Notes: generated from the letters alone by a model not told the origin. DNA of 64,000 bases from Bog-756 sp963824645 (GCA_963824645.1 CAWGQC010000005.1:372001-436000); one strand, 5' to 3'; positions 1-9,678 are shown, counted from the first letter of the stretch. A program made the numbers and translations.

Positions 1-2349
1 GTCCCGTTGCTCGTGATTGCTGCCGCCGTGGCCGTCGCCAATTCTCCCGCCCTCCTGCACCTGGTAACGGCCAACCCGCTCGTCCTCGATGCCAATGTGG
101 CCACCCCCGAACCATCGTGGCTTCCGGGACTGCCCTACATCGATCCCAATGCGGGCTACACCACCCAGGCCCTCTCCCACTTGGCCGCCACGAGTTGGCT
201 GCATGGGCACATCCCCTGGTGGAACCCCTGGGAGGGAATCGGGACGCCGCTGGCGGCGGAGATGCAGAGTGGCGCCTTCTTCCCCCCGAATCTGCTGGCT
301 GCACTGCACGACGGCATGCTTTGGGTGCAGATCGTCATCGAATTGTCGGCCGGTTGGGCAACGTACTTCCTCCTCCGGCGGTTGGCCGTGGGTCGTTCGT
401 TTTCGACGGCGGCGGGGGTCGCCTTCGGCCTGTGCGGAACATTGGCCTGGTTCGATCACGCCCCCAGTCGCCCGGTGGCACTTCTCCCCCTCGCCCTCCT
501 CGGAGTCGAACAAGCCCGCGCCTCGGCCAGATCCCGCACGCCCGGAGGCTGGCAGCTGCTGGCTGTGGCATTGGCCCTGTCGTTCGTGGCCGGGTTTCCC
601 GAGACGGCGTTCATCGACGGCTGCCTGGTCGTCTGGTGGGCCTGCGTCCGGGTGATCAGGCTGGAGCGACCATTCCGCCGTTCGGCAGTCCTGAAGGTGG
701 CTTCGGGTGTGATTGTGGGAGCTGGCCTATGCGCCCCGCTCTGGGTGGCCTTCGGTGGGTTCCTACCCCACGCCTATCTGGGCGGGCACGCCGGCAGGGG
801 CTTTTCCCAGCTCTCGCTACCCACCGCTGGCCTCGTGCAAGTACCTCTCCCTTACGCCCTCGGGCCCATCCAGGCCTTCCAGACGTTCGGGCCGTCCAAC
901 ACCATCGGCAACATCTGGGCCGGCGTGGGGGGATTCCTGTCGGTCACCGTGATCGCCGCAGCCCTGGTCGGTCTGGTCGGGCGTCCGCTGCGCCATCTCC
1001 GCATCGGGCTCGGAGCCTGGATCGCGATCTGTCTACTGCGCACCTTCGGGTTCCCCCCGGTCATCCACCTCATGGCGGTCATCCCCATCATCCGGGTCTC
1101 GGCCTTCTTCCGGTATTCGGATCCTTCCTGGGAATTGGCAGCCGTTGTCCTGGCTGCCCTCGGCCTCCAGGACATCGCTCTCCGACGCTCTCGATGGACA
1201 CTGCTCGGTGCGGCCGCACTCACCACCGTGCTGCTGGCGGTCTGGTCCGGGATCACCGCCTGGCAAATGCTGTCGGATACGCTGCCCAACGGGCACGGCA
1301 ATGACCAGTGGCTCTACCCGGCCGTGAGTATGGCGTGCGCCCTGGTGCTGCTGACGGTATTGACTGTGGGCGGTTACCTGGCCAGTCGGCCCGATCACCC
1401 ACCGTCAGACAGCGCCCGGGGCAGAAGCCGTCGCACGGCGCGGCGGCGGCGTGCTCGAGTGGTGATGGCGGCTGCCGTGTGCCTCGAGTCGGTGGTGCTC
1501 TGCGCCTTCCCCTACCTGTCGGCACCCCAACCCACCGCCCTCGATCTCGGCTCGGTGAAGTGGCTCCAGGGCCACCTGGGCACCCACCGCTTCTATACGC
1601 TCGGCCCCATCCAACCCAACTACGGGTCGTACTACTCCATCGGCGAGGCCAACACCGACGATCTTCCCCAGTCCAGTCAATGGATCAACTTCGTTCTGGA
1701 CGATCTGGACACCAACAGCCCTCGCGGGCTCTTCACCGGTGGAAGCCGGGTTTTGACCACCGGGCCGTCGCCGGCCAAGGAGCTGACCGAGCACCTTTCC
1801 ACCTTCGAGGCAATCGGCGTCCGCTACATCGTCGAGTCGGCCACCGACACGGACAGCCTGGGCAATCCGTTTCCGGCGCCGGGCTCACCGGCCTGGCCCT
1901 TCGGCCCTCGGTTGGTCTACCACGACAACTTCGCCCACATCTGGGAGCTGCCGTCATCCGCACCGTTCTTCACGCTCAAGCCGTCTCCAGCCACCGGTGA
2001 ACCTACGGGTCAACCCTGCACGATCACCTGGTCCGGGTGGAGCGACGCCCGAACGACCTGCTCCCACCCCACCACGGTTGTCCGGCAGGAGCAATATCTG
2101 CCCGGTTGGTCGGTGGTCATCTCCGGACGATCCACAGCCGTCGGCCGCAGCGGATCGTCGACGTTCCATCTCTTCCAATCGGTGCGTGTCCCCGCCGGGA
2201 CGACCGATCTCCACTTCACCTACCTGCCCCCTCATGAGGATCTGGGTCTCGTGGCCGGGGTGATCGCCGCCATCGCACTGGTAGGTTCGCTGGCCTACCG
2301 GTGGGAACGACGTCGACGAGCCACGAGTCGACGGGAAGACAGCAGCTGA
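1..2349 (+). CDS. YfhO-like polytopic membrane protein, 5' end outside window
   Basis: A large integral membrane protein resembling the YfhO / GT-C group, which acts on sugars carried by polyprenyl phosphate at the outer face of the membrane. The frame is open from base 1, so the true start lies upstream; the TTG at 7 is only the first candidate inside the window. Many hydrophobic segments fill roughly the first 470 residues. The family-like segments WWNP, GIGTPL and QSGAFFPPN follow the first outer loop near residue 70. A basic cytoplasmic stretch near residue 475 leads into another membrane segment, then a beta-rich outer domain of about 230 residues, a last membrane helix and an Arg-rich tail. 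It lies tail to tail with a GT2 gene, consistent with glycan assembly. The assignment rests on motif resemblance and the substrate is unknown. Confidence 0.65.
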   Translation, partial: VPLLVIAAAVAVANSPALLHLVTANPLVLDANVATPEPSWLPGLPYIDPNAGYTTQALSHLAATSWLHGHIPWWNPWEGIGTPLAAEMQSGAFFPPNLLAALHDGMLWVQIVIELSAGWATYFLLRRLAVGRSFSTAAGVAFGLCGTLAWFDHAPSRPVALLPLALLGVEQARASARSRTPGGWQLLAVALALSFVAGFPETAFIDGCLVVWWACVRVIRLERPFRRSAVLKVASGVIVGAGLCAPLWVAFGGFLPHAYLGGHAGRGFSQLSLPTAGLVQVPLPYALGPIQAFQTFGPSNTIGNIWAGVGGFLSVTVIAAALVGLVGRPLRHLRIGLGAWIAICLLRTFGFPPVIHLMAVIPIIRVSAFFRYSDPSWELAAVVLAALGLQDIALRRSRWTLLGAAALTTVLLAVWSGITAWQMLSDTLPNGHGNDQWLYPAVSMACALVLLTVLTVGGYLASRPDHPPSDSARGRSRRTARRRRARVVMAAAVCLESVVLCAFPYLSAPQPTALDLGSVKWLQGHLGTHRFYTLGPIQPNYGSYYSIGEANTDDLPQSSQWINFVLDDLDTNSPRGLFTGGSRVLTTGPSPAKELTEHLSTFEAIGVRYIVESATDTDSLGNPFPAPGSPAWPFGPRLVYHDNFAHIWELPSSAPFFTLKPSPATGEPTGQPCTITWSGWSDARTTCSHPTTVVRQEQYLPGWSVVISGRSTAVGRSGSSTFHLFQSVRVPAGTTDLHFTYLPPHEDLGLVAGVIAAIALVGSLAYRWERRRRATSRREDSS

Positions 2350-2444
2350 GTCGTCACCGCTGGAACGGCGTCAGCCGACCGACCCGGGTCTTCGGCGCGC
2401 CATCCATCCACTGGGCAAGCCGGCAGGCCTTCGACGGCCGCCAG

Positions 2445-2469
2445 CGGCTCACGAGCCGGCTCTGAGCCG
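2445..2469. terminator. Possible bidirectional hairpin between convergent genes
   Basis: CGGCTCA (2445-2451) pairs with TGAGCCG (2463-2469), and the 11-base loop contains the self-complementary GAGCCGGCTC. It lies between the stop of the YfhO-like gene and the end of the GT2 gene, which converge. There is no T-tract, so the terminator role is only inferred. Confidence 0.3.
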
Positions 2470-2501
2470 GGCCCGGAGAGCGGGTCGGAGCCCGGGTCGG
2501 A

Positions 2502-4502
2502 CTATCCGCCGACTTCGGCCACAGCGCCCCGCCAACCGTCTGGTGGGGCGTCCGGTAGATCCTCGCTGTGGTCTATCAGCCCGAGCACCGACACCTCCTC
2601 GGGATCCGCTTCGGCTCGATCGCTCTGGATCAATCCCCCGAACAATTCGAGCCACTTCTCGTCCTCATCGGGAGGTCGGAGAGAGCACCAGTGCTCGAGC
2701 CGACTCAGGTTGGGGTTGTAGTAGGGATCTCCCTGCTGGAGGACGTCCGTCCAGCGACTCAGGAATTCCTGGTAGTCCTCATAGAACCCGGAAAGTCCCC
2801 GACTGACCGACTCGTAGTGGGTGAGCTCAGCATGAGGCGTGAGGAGAATCCGGTAGCCGGCACGGCCGAGTCGGATGCAGAAGTCGACGTCGTTGAAGCC
2901 CACCGCAAATGCTTCGTCGAATCCGCCCATTTCCTCGAATACGTTCCGTCGCACCAGCATGCATGCTGCCGTGACGGCGCTAAAGCCCCGTACTACCGCA
3001 TCCCAATGGAAGTATCCGTGCTGGTCCTTGGGCATCCCAATGAATATATGGCTGGCCACTCCACCGAGTCCCAGTACGACGCCTGCATGTTGCAACTTTC
3101 CGTCCGGGTAGATGAGCCGTGCTCCCACCGCTCCGACATCGGGGCGTTGTCCCAGCTCGACCAACGCATGGAGCCAGCCCGCCGAAGTGGCCTCGATGTC
3201 ATTGTTCAAAAAAAGGAGCATGTCCGAGTGGCAGGTGGCGGCCGCCTGGTTGTTGATGGCTGCCCAGTTGAACGCGCCCGGGTAGTCGATGACCCGGATA
3301 CCCGGGCGTTGTTCGAGGCGCCGACGAAGTTCACGGGTTTCCGGTTCGGCGCTCCCATTGTCAACGAGGACAACCTCGTCGATCGAATAGCCGGGATCCT
3401 CCTCCAGGGAAGCCAGGCACGACACGGTGAGGGAAGCCTGGTCCCGGAACGGAATGATGATGGCCACGGTCGGCTTTCCCTCGATCTCCCGGCGCACGTG
3501 GTACGCGCCCTGGAAGGGGCCCTTCTCCACTCTGCCCTTGATCGCCCGCCGGACCAGAGCGTCCTCGACGACCCGACGGCTGGCCTGGTGGGCCCAGGGC
3601 TTGGCATCGGTATCGCCGGCAGCCGACCCCGGAACCACCCTCCAGTGGTAGAGAACTTTGGGGATGTGCACGACCCGCCGAGCCAACTCGGTGGCACGCA
3701 GCATGACGTCATAGTCTTGGCTGCCGTCGAATTCCGGACGAAATCCGCCGATCCGGAGGATGAGGTCGCGGCGGACGGCCGTGACGTGGCCCAAGTAGGG
3801 GTAGGCCAGCAGAAGGTCGGGATCCCAATCAGGTTTGAAATGGGGCATGAAGGGCCGGTCGATCTCGTCGAGCTTGTCCTCGTCCGAATAGATGACGTCG
3901 GCGTCCTCGAAATCGGCGATCACTGTGGCAATCTCGGCCAGAGCAGCAGGATCGAGGACATCGTCGTGGTCCAACAACACCACGAACTCACCATGAGCCT
4001 CGTCCAGAGCTCTGTTGGTAGCCATGGAGATCCCGCCGTTCTGCTCGAGAGCTACCGTTTTGATCCGGTGATCGGCGGCGGCGAACTCCCGCATCTGCTC
4101 AGCCAGGTCCGGATCTCCCGAGCCGTCGTCGCACAGGCACAGCTCCCAGTTCTCATAGGTCTGAGACGTCACCGATTGGACACAGGCACGGAAGAACCAC
4201 AGTGAGGGGCGATAGACCGGAACCACGATGCTCAGCAGCGGCCCTCGGGTGGGCAGATCCGGTCCCTTCCCGTCACGCTCCCGCTCGTCGCGGCGTAAAC
4301 GGTGCAGGTGCAGCCAGTGCCAGTAGGCCGGCGGGAAGGCTCCGGCGTGGGCACCCCAGCCGAGCTGCACCGATGGTGGGCTCAAGGGCTCGGGAAGAGC
4401 CTGGGCCAGACGGTCGGTCATCCGACCCAGCGAGGCCACGAGCGGATCCTTCACCGGTGGCGTCCTGGTGGTCCCACCGTCCCCGGGGGCGCCGTCAGGC
4501 AT
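2502..4502 (-). CDS. Two-domain family 2 glycosyltransferase
   Basis: A cytoplasmic glycosyltransferase of 666 residues with two GT-A (GT2) domains in tandem, the architecture of enzymes that build or decorate surface polysaccharides from nucleotide sugars. Domain 1 runs from about residue 88 (SIVVPVY) to 290 and has a DHDD metal/nucleotide motif at 178-181. Domain 2 starts at about 345 (VAIIIPF) and has NND at 433-435 and a QHAG segment near 471, typical of rhamnosyl- and galactofuranosyl-type GT2 enzymes. The N-terminal 85 residues are variable and Pro-rich. ATG at 4502 is the natural start; I see no strong ribosome binding site. It is divergent from the coiled-coil gene at 4928 and convergent with the membrane protein at the window start. 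The exact sugar cannot be read from sequence. Confidence 0.88.
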   Translation of the reverse strand: MPDGAPGDGGTTRTPPVKDPLVASLGRMTDRLAQALPEPLSPPSVQLGWGAHAGAFPPAYWHWLHLHRLRRDERERDGKGPDLPTRGPLLSIVVPVYRPSLWFFRACVQSVTSQTYENWELCLCDDGSGDPDLAEQMREFAAADHRIKTVALEQNGGISMATNRALDEAHGEFVVLLDHDDVLDPAALAEIATVIADFEDADVIYSDEDKLDEIDRPFMPHFKPDWDPDLLLAYPYLGHVTAVRRDLILRIGGFRPEFDGSQDYDVMLRATELARRVVHIPKVLYHWRVVPGSAAGDTDAKPWAHQASRRVVEDALVRRAIKGRVEKGPFQGAYHVRREIEGKPTVAIIIPFRDQASLTVSCLASLEEDPGYSIDEVVLVDNGSAEPETRELRRRLEQRPGIRVIDYPGAFNWAAINNQAAATCHSDMLLFLNNDIEATSAGWLHALVELGQRPDVGAVGARLIYPDGKLQHAGVVLGLGGVASHIFIGMPKDQHGYFHWDAVVRGFSAVTAACMLVRRNVFEEMGGFDEAFAVGFNDVDFCIRLGRAGYRILLTPHAELTHYESVSRGLSGFYEDYQEFLSRWTDVLQQGDPYYNPNLSRLEHWCSLRPPDEDEKWLELFGGLIQSDRAEADPEEVSVLGLIDHSEDLPDAPPDGWRGAVAEVGG

Positions 4503-4927
4503 TACGGTCGAACGGCGCGGATCGTCGCGAATGTCCTCTTCGCCCGCTAAAGGAATGGGTCGTCACTCTGGCCCCAGGACCGGCGACGCGTCGGTCGGAC
4601 TCATCCAGTCTCTCCACAACGCCGGTCAGATTAACACGATGCCGGTTCTCGGAGCCCTCGATCGGGCCCGGCGTAGTGGCCTTCCAGGCACTCCCGACCG
4701 CTCGGGCTGACCGGACGGCAGGAGGCCGCCCCCGGGGCAGCAGGCCAGAGTCCAAATCCGGCACGAGTCGGCGCCCCGCCACAGGTACAATCCGCGGAGC
4801 AGTGGTAGTCCGGTTGGACCGCATTGGCGATCCATGGGTGCGATCGAGTGTGCCGTCTATTCGGTGAGAGCATGTCGGGGACCTCGCCGGGCACTTGGCT
4901 GAAAACCGATACGAAAGAGAGAGCGAC
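4503..4927. other. Divergent intergenic region, no gene seen
   Basis: These 425 bases separate the GT2 gene (minus) from the coiled-coil gene (plus) and should hold both promoters. I found no RNA gene, clear -10/-35 pair or repeat. Short frames here are not supported by composition or by a ribosome binding site. Confidence 0.5.
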
Positions 4928-5434
4928 GTGGGAGAGACTGCGCTTGACCCCGAGGAGTTTCTCGAACAGTTGAAGGCCGAACATCAAGTGCTCCGCTGGG
5001 AACCCCTTCCCCCCGATCAGGTCAAGCAGGACAGTCGCCGACAGCAGGTTCGGAGCCGCGAGAACCTCGAGTACCTCCACCGTCACTGGGCCCTCCCGGA
5101 CACCTTCGATCCCCAGGACGCCGGCGGTGGGGTCCGAGGAAAGGTGGTGGCCGTCTTCGGTCGTCTCGTTTTCCGGGTGCTGGGTCGGTACCTCCGAGAG
5201 GAGCGTGAACTGATCAGTCACCTGGTGCGGGTGAACGAAGCACTCGAACAGCGCTGCGACGAGCTGACCCTCCGTTACGAGCAGCTCAACACGAGCATGG
5301 TCAACCGGCAGATCGTCGAGGCGGCCAATCAGGCCAAGCTGGCGGCGTGGCTCCATCTCGAGCCACCTTCGACAACCAAGATCGAGGGCCGCATGAAAGG
5401 GACTGGCACCGGGGACGGTGCCCCGGTTCGATGA
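4928..5434 (+). CDS. Hypothetical coiled-coil protein coupled to a glycosyltransferase-like gene
   Basis: A soluble protein of about 168 residues that I do not recognise. GTG at 4928 is chosen because a purine-rich AAAGAGAGAG lies just upstream; an in-frame TTG at 4895 would add eleven residues. The first 40 residues are acidic (DPEEFLEQLKAE). The middle has a hydrophobic/basic patch (VAVFGRLVFRVLGRYL), and residues 95-140 form a heptad-like Glu/Leu-rich coiled coil (LVRVNEALEQRCDEL). Similar short coiled-coil proteins occur beside O-antigen-type glycosyltransferases, where a scaffold or chain-length role is possible. The stop overlaps the next start by 4 bases (ATGA, 5431-5434), so the two are probably made together. 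Function is unknown. Confidence 0.6.
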   Translation: MGETALDPEEFLEQLKAEHQVLRWEPLPPDQVKQDSRRQQVRSRENLEYLHRHWALPDTFDPQDAGGGVRGKVVAVFGRLVFRVLGRYLREERELISHLVRVNEALEQRCDELTLRYEQLNTSMVNRQIVEAANQAKLAAWLHLEPPSTTKIEGRMKGTGTGDGAPVR

Positions 5435-6657
5435 ATGGGGTCGAGCAGGGTCACACGATGTCGTTGCCACGACAGCACGCCGAAACCCGGCCGGTGGTGG
5501 CCGTTCTTGCCACCCATTGGGAGTCCAAGTCGGAGGGTGGCTGGATCACCCGACAGGTAGCTGGAGCCCTGGCCTGTGCCGCCGATGTCCACGTGATCAC
5601 GCCCGACGGGACCGTCGCCGGAACCTCGGTCGACAGTGTGTTCACACTCCATCGCCTGGCCACTCCTGTCGACCCGATCGCTGAGCTTCGTCGGGACCTC
5701 CTGGTGGAGGATCTCTCGGGCTCGAACGTCACAGACGGAATAGGGGGTCCCGACGAGATAGCGGGGCTGATCGACTGGGATCTGGTCGATCCCTGGGGCC
5801 GGGCCACCCAGGAGCTGGTGGCAGTGAAGCCAGACCTCGTCTTGATCGCCGGCCACCAGAACATCGGTGCCATGACCGCGGTTGAACGAGCCGGTCAGGG
5901 CACTGAGCAGGTCCTGTTGGCCCTGGCCTCCGAGGACAGCGCCGTCGCCTTCCCCCACTTCGATCACATCATCGATCGATCCTCGTGCATCCTGACCGTG
6001 ACCGAATCCGAACGATCGTCCATCGTGGATCACCACGGGAACGCAGAGAAGGTACGACGGATCGGAGCACCCCTCTCCGCCAATCCCAGCGTTCTCGGCG
6101 AGCCGAACACGTGGGTGGGGGACAATGAGACCATCGTCGTCGTCACCGATGTGGCCACTCATGCCGATCATGAAGAAACCGAGCTTGCCCGCCTCATCCG
6201 GTTGCGGTTTCCTGACAATCCCGTAGGGGTGATCCATACCGACGCCTTCGATGCCTGGCACCAGGGCCGACTCAATCGAGGATGGGCCGTACAGCGCTCG
6301 AGCGACCTGGCCCGGCTCATGGCCTGGGCCCGGGTCACCGTCGATCTGCACCCGGGAAACCTGTTTGCCCGACGATCCGTCGAATCCCTCCTTTACGGTA
6401 CGCCGATCGTCGTACCTGCCGTCAGTCGGGCCCGGGAGCATGCGGGACGGGGACGAGGCGGACTGTGGTTCTCCGATCCGGCAGAACTCATCTGGTGCGT
6501 CGAGGGGTTGTTGGAGAACCCGGCCCACGACTCCTTTGCAGACCAGGGCCGCGACTATGCCCAGGCAGAGTACGGCTCGACCGAAGGGTTCATCGAGCGG
6601 GTGGTGGACAGCTGCGGCCTGACCTCTGCCGCGGTGCCGGCTCGGATCACCGCCTGA
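5431..6657 (+). CDS. Glycosyltransferase-like (GT-B fold) protein
   Basis: A protein of 408 residues with the layout of a GT-B glycosyltransferase. An N-terminal half begins VVAVLATHWESKSEGGW, as in the donor-independent Rossmann half of GT4 enzymes. A C-terminal half has a conserved-looking VDLHPGNLFARRSVESLLYG segment followed by PIVVPAVS, the place where GT4 enzymes bind the nucleotide sugar (ExxxxE-like region). The classical second Glu is not obvious, so activity or exact family is uncertain. ATG at 5431 gives the ATGA overlap with the coiled-coil gene; the in-frame ATG at 5458 is an alternative. It ends only 30 bases from the convergent ppx gene. Context suggests surface-glycan work with the neighbouring GT2. 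Confidence 0.6.
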   Translation: MNGVEQGHTMSLPRQHAETRPVVAVLATHWESKSEGGWITRQVAGALACAADVHVITPDGTVAGTSVDSVFTLHRLATPVDPIAELRRDLLVEDLSGSNVTDGIGGPDEIAGLIDWDLVDPWGRATQELVAVKPDLVLIAGHQNIGAMTAVERAGQGTEQVLLALASEDSAVAFPHFDHIIDRSSCILTVTESERSSIVDHHGNAEKVRRIGAPLSANPSVLGEPNTWVGDNETIVVVTDVATHADHEETELARLIRLRFPDNPVGVIHTDAFDAWHQGRLNRGWAVQRSSDLARLMAWARVTVDLHPGNLFARRSVESLLYGTPIVVPAVSRAREHAGRGRGGLWFSDPAELIWCVEGLLENPAHDSFADQGRDYAQAEYGSTEGFIERVVDSCGLTSAAVPARITA

Positions 6658-6687
6658 CCAGGTGCCGCACAGGCCGAGGTGGAGTGG

Positions 6688-7614
6688 TCAGGCCAGAAGG
6701 CTGGCCACCATACCGTCCAGGATGTCCGACTCGGACACCAGGCACTCGTCGAACTCGAACCGGGACATCACCTCAGCCAGGATCATGGCACCGCCCACGA
6801 TCACATCCTCCCGCCCCGGAACCATGCCGGCTCGGTCGAGACGAGCCTCACGAATCTCGGCGGCCAGCGTCCGATACCAGGCGAGCACATTGGCCAGGCT
6901 CAAAACGGCATGGTGGACCTGGTCACGATCATATTCATCCAGACCTAACTGCAAGGATGCCAAAGTGGTGACGGTGCCGGCCAGGCCAACCAGGCATCGT
7001 GCTGCGGCCAGACGAGGGTGAGCCGACTTCGCCTTATCGAGCAGCTCTCCTACCATCGCCTCACCCTCGGCCAGCTCACCGGGTGTCGGTGGATCGGTGA
7101 GCAGGTAGCGCTCGGTCACCCGAACGCAGCCGACCTGGAGCGAGACGGCATCGATGTCCGGGTCGTCGGCGCCTGAGCCGGCCACCAACTCCGTCGATCC
7201 GCCCCCGATGTCGACCATGAGGAAGGGGCCACCGGCAGCGTCGAGGTCGGAGAGCGCACCGGCCATCGACAGCCGTGCCTCCTCGGTTCCAGCCAGAAGT
7301 TCGGGCGTCGTGGCGGCGGCTTCGCCTGCGGCCCTGAGGAACTCATCGCCATTGCCGGCGTCGCGTGCTGCCGACGTGGCCACCAACCGGCTGCGCACCA
7401 CCCCCATACGGTCCATGACCTGCCGATACTCCCTAAGGACCGACAGGCACCGGTCCATGGCGTCGCTGGACAGCTCGCCCGTGGCGTCTACTCCCTCACC
7501 CAGTCGGGTGATGCGCATGAGGCGCTCCAAGGGAAGGCCCTGGGCATCGACAACGAACAGGCGGGTGGAGTTGGTTCCGCAATCAATCGCCGCCACCGGT
7601 CCAACGGGTCGCAT
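6688..7614 (-). CDS. ppx: Ppx/GppA family exopolyphosphatase
   Basis: An ASKHA-fold phosphatase that removes phosphate from polyphosphate ends or pppGpp in the cytoplasm. It has 308 residues, the short actinobacterial form without the C-terminal HD-like domain of the E. coli enzyme. The phosphate-1 loop DCGTNSTRL is at 11-19 and the phosphate-2 loop DIGGGSTEL at 135-143; EEARLS near 111 matches the catalytic-Glu region. ATG at 7614 follows AAGAGAC, a weak ribosome binding site. In mycobacteria this gene follows enolase, ftsB and DUF501 directly. Here a sugar operon (7910-10874) lies between DUF501 and ppx, so it may have its own promoter in 7615-7909. Whether it prefers polyphosphate or pppGpp cannot be told from sequence. 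Confidence 0.9.
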   Translation of the reverse strand: MRPVGPVAAIDCGTNSTRLFVVDAQGLPLERLMRITRLGEGVDATGELSSDAMDRCLSVLREYRQVMDRMGVVRSRLVATSAARDAGNGDEFLRAAGEAAATTPELLAGTEEARLSMAGALSDLDAAGGPFLMVDIGGGSTELVAGSGADDPDIDAVSLQVGCVRVTERYLLTDPPTPGELAEGEAMVGELLDKAKSAHPRLAAARCLVGLAGTVTTLASLQLGLDEYDRDQVHHAVLSLANVLAWYRTLAAEIREARLDRAGMVPGREDVIVGGAMILAEVMSRFEFDECLVSESDILDGMVASLLA

Positions 7615-7909
7615 GTCTCTTTGCTACCACGACGGCGGTCGGACCGCGCCACCAGGCGTGATGAAGCCGTACCGGCAGCGTGGGAGTGGGTGCCTTCTGG
7701 ATCTCGAACCCTCTGCAATTGGGCCACCGGTTGGAGCCGGGAGTCTCGATCCGCCATTTCAACCTCCGATTGGGCCGGCACGTGCCGATCCGATTCACTG
7801 CGCCCAGCCGCGTCGCTATACATCCAGCCTTCCGGCGGTCGGGTCCGGGAAGGGATCCCCGCAGGCGCCCGCCTGGGCGTCGGCCCGGGCACCGGCTGAG
7901 CGCCCGGCG

Positions 7910-8935
7910 TCAGATGCTGCCGTCGGCAACCGCCTTCTCGATCCATGGGACCACATCCTGCAGGATCTTTTCGAGCGTGGTGGTTGCCTCGAATCCCAGG
8001 ATCCTCTTGGCCTTTTCCGTGGCCGGTACCCGCCGGTTCACGTCGTGCTCGAAGGGCGGGTCGGAAACCCAGCGGAAGGGGACCTCAGGACCTTTGATGG
8101 CCGCCCAGATATCGGCGGCCAGCTCGAGCACCGTGGTCGACTCGGGCGTGGACAGGTTGAAGTCCTCGTTGAGCGCGTCCGGGTGCTCCATGGCGGCCAC
8201 AATGCCCTCCGCCAGGTCGGCACCATAGGTATAGTGCCGGATCTGGGTGCCGTCCCCCAGGATGTGGAGGGGATCCTGACCCTTCAGCACCTTCTGCACC
8301 AGGTCGGGGACCACGTGGCTCATAGCCAGGCGAACATTGCCGCTCAGTATTTCCACGTCCCCGAGTGCCCGGCGCTCACCCACGCCGACGCAGTTGAAGG
8401 GCCGCACGATCGTATAGGGGAGCCCGTACTGATCGAAAGCGGCCCGGGCGAAGTACTCGACGGCCAGTTTCTGGAATCCGTACGAAGAGACGGGCGGTGG
8501 GACCTCATGCTCCTGACCTTCGTACGATGGCCAGGCGTCCGCCGACTCGAAGACCATCGACGAACTCAGGTAGGTCACTTTCTGGAGGCGACCGTGCTCA
8601 TGGGCCTTGATGGCGGCATCGCAGGAAGATGCCGTGATCCGCTCGTTTGTGGCCAGGAGGTCGTAAGCGTAGGTGTGGAAATAGGAAATGCCACCGATCA
8701 TGGCGGCACCGGCGATGAAGTGATCACAGTCGCTCAGTTCGGTGGTCATCAGATCCACGTCACGGGCGTCCCCCTCTATGAAACGGTAGCGAGGATGGTC
8801 GTCGTAGGACCGTCGAACCGGGCCGTACTTGGAATAGTTGTCAACGCCCACCACGTCGTGGCCGCGATCCAGAAGCTCCTTGACCACATAGCCACCGATG
8901 AATCCGGCCGATCCACTTACCAGCACAGTGCTCAT
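7910..8935 (-). CDS. NAD-dependent sugar epimerase/dehydratase (extended SDR)
   Basis: An extended short-chain dehydrogenase of 341 residues acting on a nucleotide sugar. The N-terminal GSAGFIGGYV (7-16) is the NAD-binding GxxGxxG loop. The catalytic set is Ser near 124-126 (YLSSS) and Y152-x3-K156 (YGFQK). Length and motifs fit UDP-glucose 4-epimerase, UDP-glucuronate decarboxylase or GDP-sugar reductase types, and I cannot choose among them. Its ATG at 8935 overlaps the stop of the upstream GT2 gene by 4 bases (8932-8935), so it is the last gene of the operon dehydrogenase-GT2-epimerase. The dehydrogenase product, a uronic acid, could be its substrate. Confidence 0.85.
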   Translation of the reverse strand: MSTVLVSGSAGFIGGYVVKELLDRGHDVVGVDNYSKYGPVRRSYDDHPRYRFIEGDARDVDLMTTELSDCDHFIAGAAMIGGISYFHTYAYDLLATNERITASSCDAAIKAHEHGRLQKVTYLSSSMVFESADAWPSYEGQEHEVPPPVSSYGFQKLAVEYFARAAFDQYGLPYTIVRPFNCVGVGERRALGDVEILSGNVRLAMSHVVPDLVQKVLKGQDPLHILGDGTQIRHYTYGADLAEGIVAAMEHPDALNEDFNLSTPESTTVLELAADIWAAIKGPEVPFRWVSDPPFEHDVNRRVPATEKAKRILGFEATTTLEKILQDVVPWIEKAVADGSI

Positions 8936-9678
8936 TGACGTTCTCTCCCATCGGCCACGGCCCGTATCTCCTCAACGGTGAGGCGCGGGCCGAAAGCAAA
9001 TTTCCACCAGCGCAGGTAATCGGGTAGCCAGCTCACCAGCTTGAAGTTTGACACACCCTGGTTGCGCTCCAGCCAGATCGTCGGCAGCTCGGCCACCGGC
9101 AGGCGGGCCCGCCTGGCCTTGGCCACCAGCTCGATGCCGATCTCGAACCCCGCCGCCGAGGTGATCCCCACGCTGTGGACGAATCCGACGTCATAGGCCT
9201 TGAAGGAATTGGTGGCGTCGCGGGTTCCCACCCGGGCCAGCGCCCACAGCGACAGCCCGGCCGTCCTGGATATCAAGCCCTTGATAAAAGGCCCCCCCAC
9301 CTGCTGTCCTCCCCGGGAGTACCTCGAAGCAGCAGCCACGACCACCCCCCGCTCGACCAGGCGAACCAATTGATCGATCTGCTGAGGATCGTCACATCCG
9401 TCAGCCATCGTCACCACGACCACGTCGGCCGCCGCACGCTCGATCCCGAAGCGGATGGCCTGGGCGGGACCGGGCTGGACGTCATTGACCAGGCAGCGGA
9501 TGTGGGGGTTCCGGTCGATGTATTTCTCCACATAGGGGACGGTGACGTCATCAGGGCTGTCCACTACCACCACGATCTCCGATGGCAGCTCCACGGCCTC
9601 GATCAACCGACTGAGGACATCCTCGATATCGGCTCCCTCGTTATAGGCGGGAATCACAATGGAGACCCGGGGTTTCAC
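8932..9678 (-). CDS. Family 2 glycosyltransferase, dolichol-phosphate-sugar synthase type
   Basis: A single-domain GT2 enzyme of 248 residues. It opens with VSIVIPAYNEG, has DSPDD about residue 43 and a MADGCDD acceptor/metal region near 88, as in polyprenyl-phosphate mannosyl or glucosyl transferases. No C-terminal membrane helices are present, so it would be a peripheral enzyme. GTG at 9678 is chosen because it makes a GTGA overlap (9675-9678) with the dehydrogenase stop; an ATG at 9708 would give a longer overlap. It sits between a UDP-sugar dehydrogenase and an epimerase in one operon, which points to a dedicated sugar being made and loaded on a lipid carrier or glycan. Confidence 0.85.
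   Translation of the reverse strand: MKPRVSIVIPAYNEGADIEDVLSRLIEAVELPSEIVVVVDSPDDVTVPYVEKYIDRNPHIRCLVNDVQPGPAQAIRFGIERAAADVVVVTMADGCDDPQQIDQLVRLVERGVVVAAASRYSRGGQQVGGPFIKGLISRTAGLSLWALARVGTRDATNSFKAYDVGFVHSVGITSAAGFEIGIELVAKARRARLPVAELPTIWLERNQGVSNFKLVSWLPDYLRWWKFAFGPRLTVEEIRAVADGRERQ

Noticed and set aside
7690..7770. tRNA-like stretch on the minus strand with GGGTTCGAGATCC
   Set aside because: The T stem has mismatches and no acceptor or D stem can be built.
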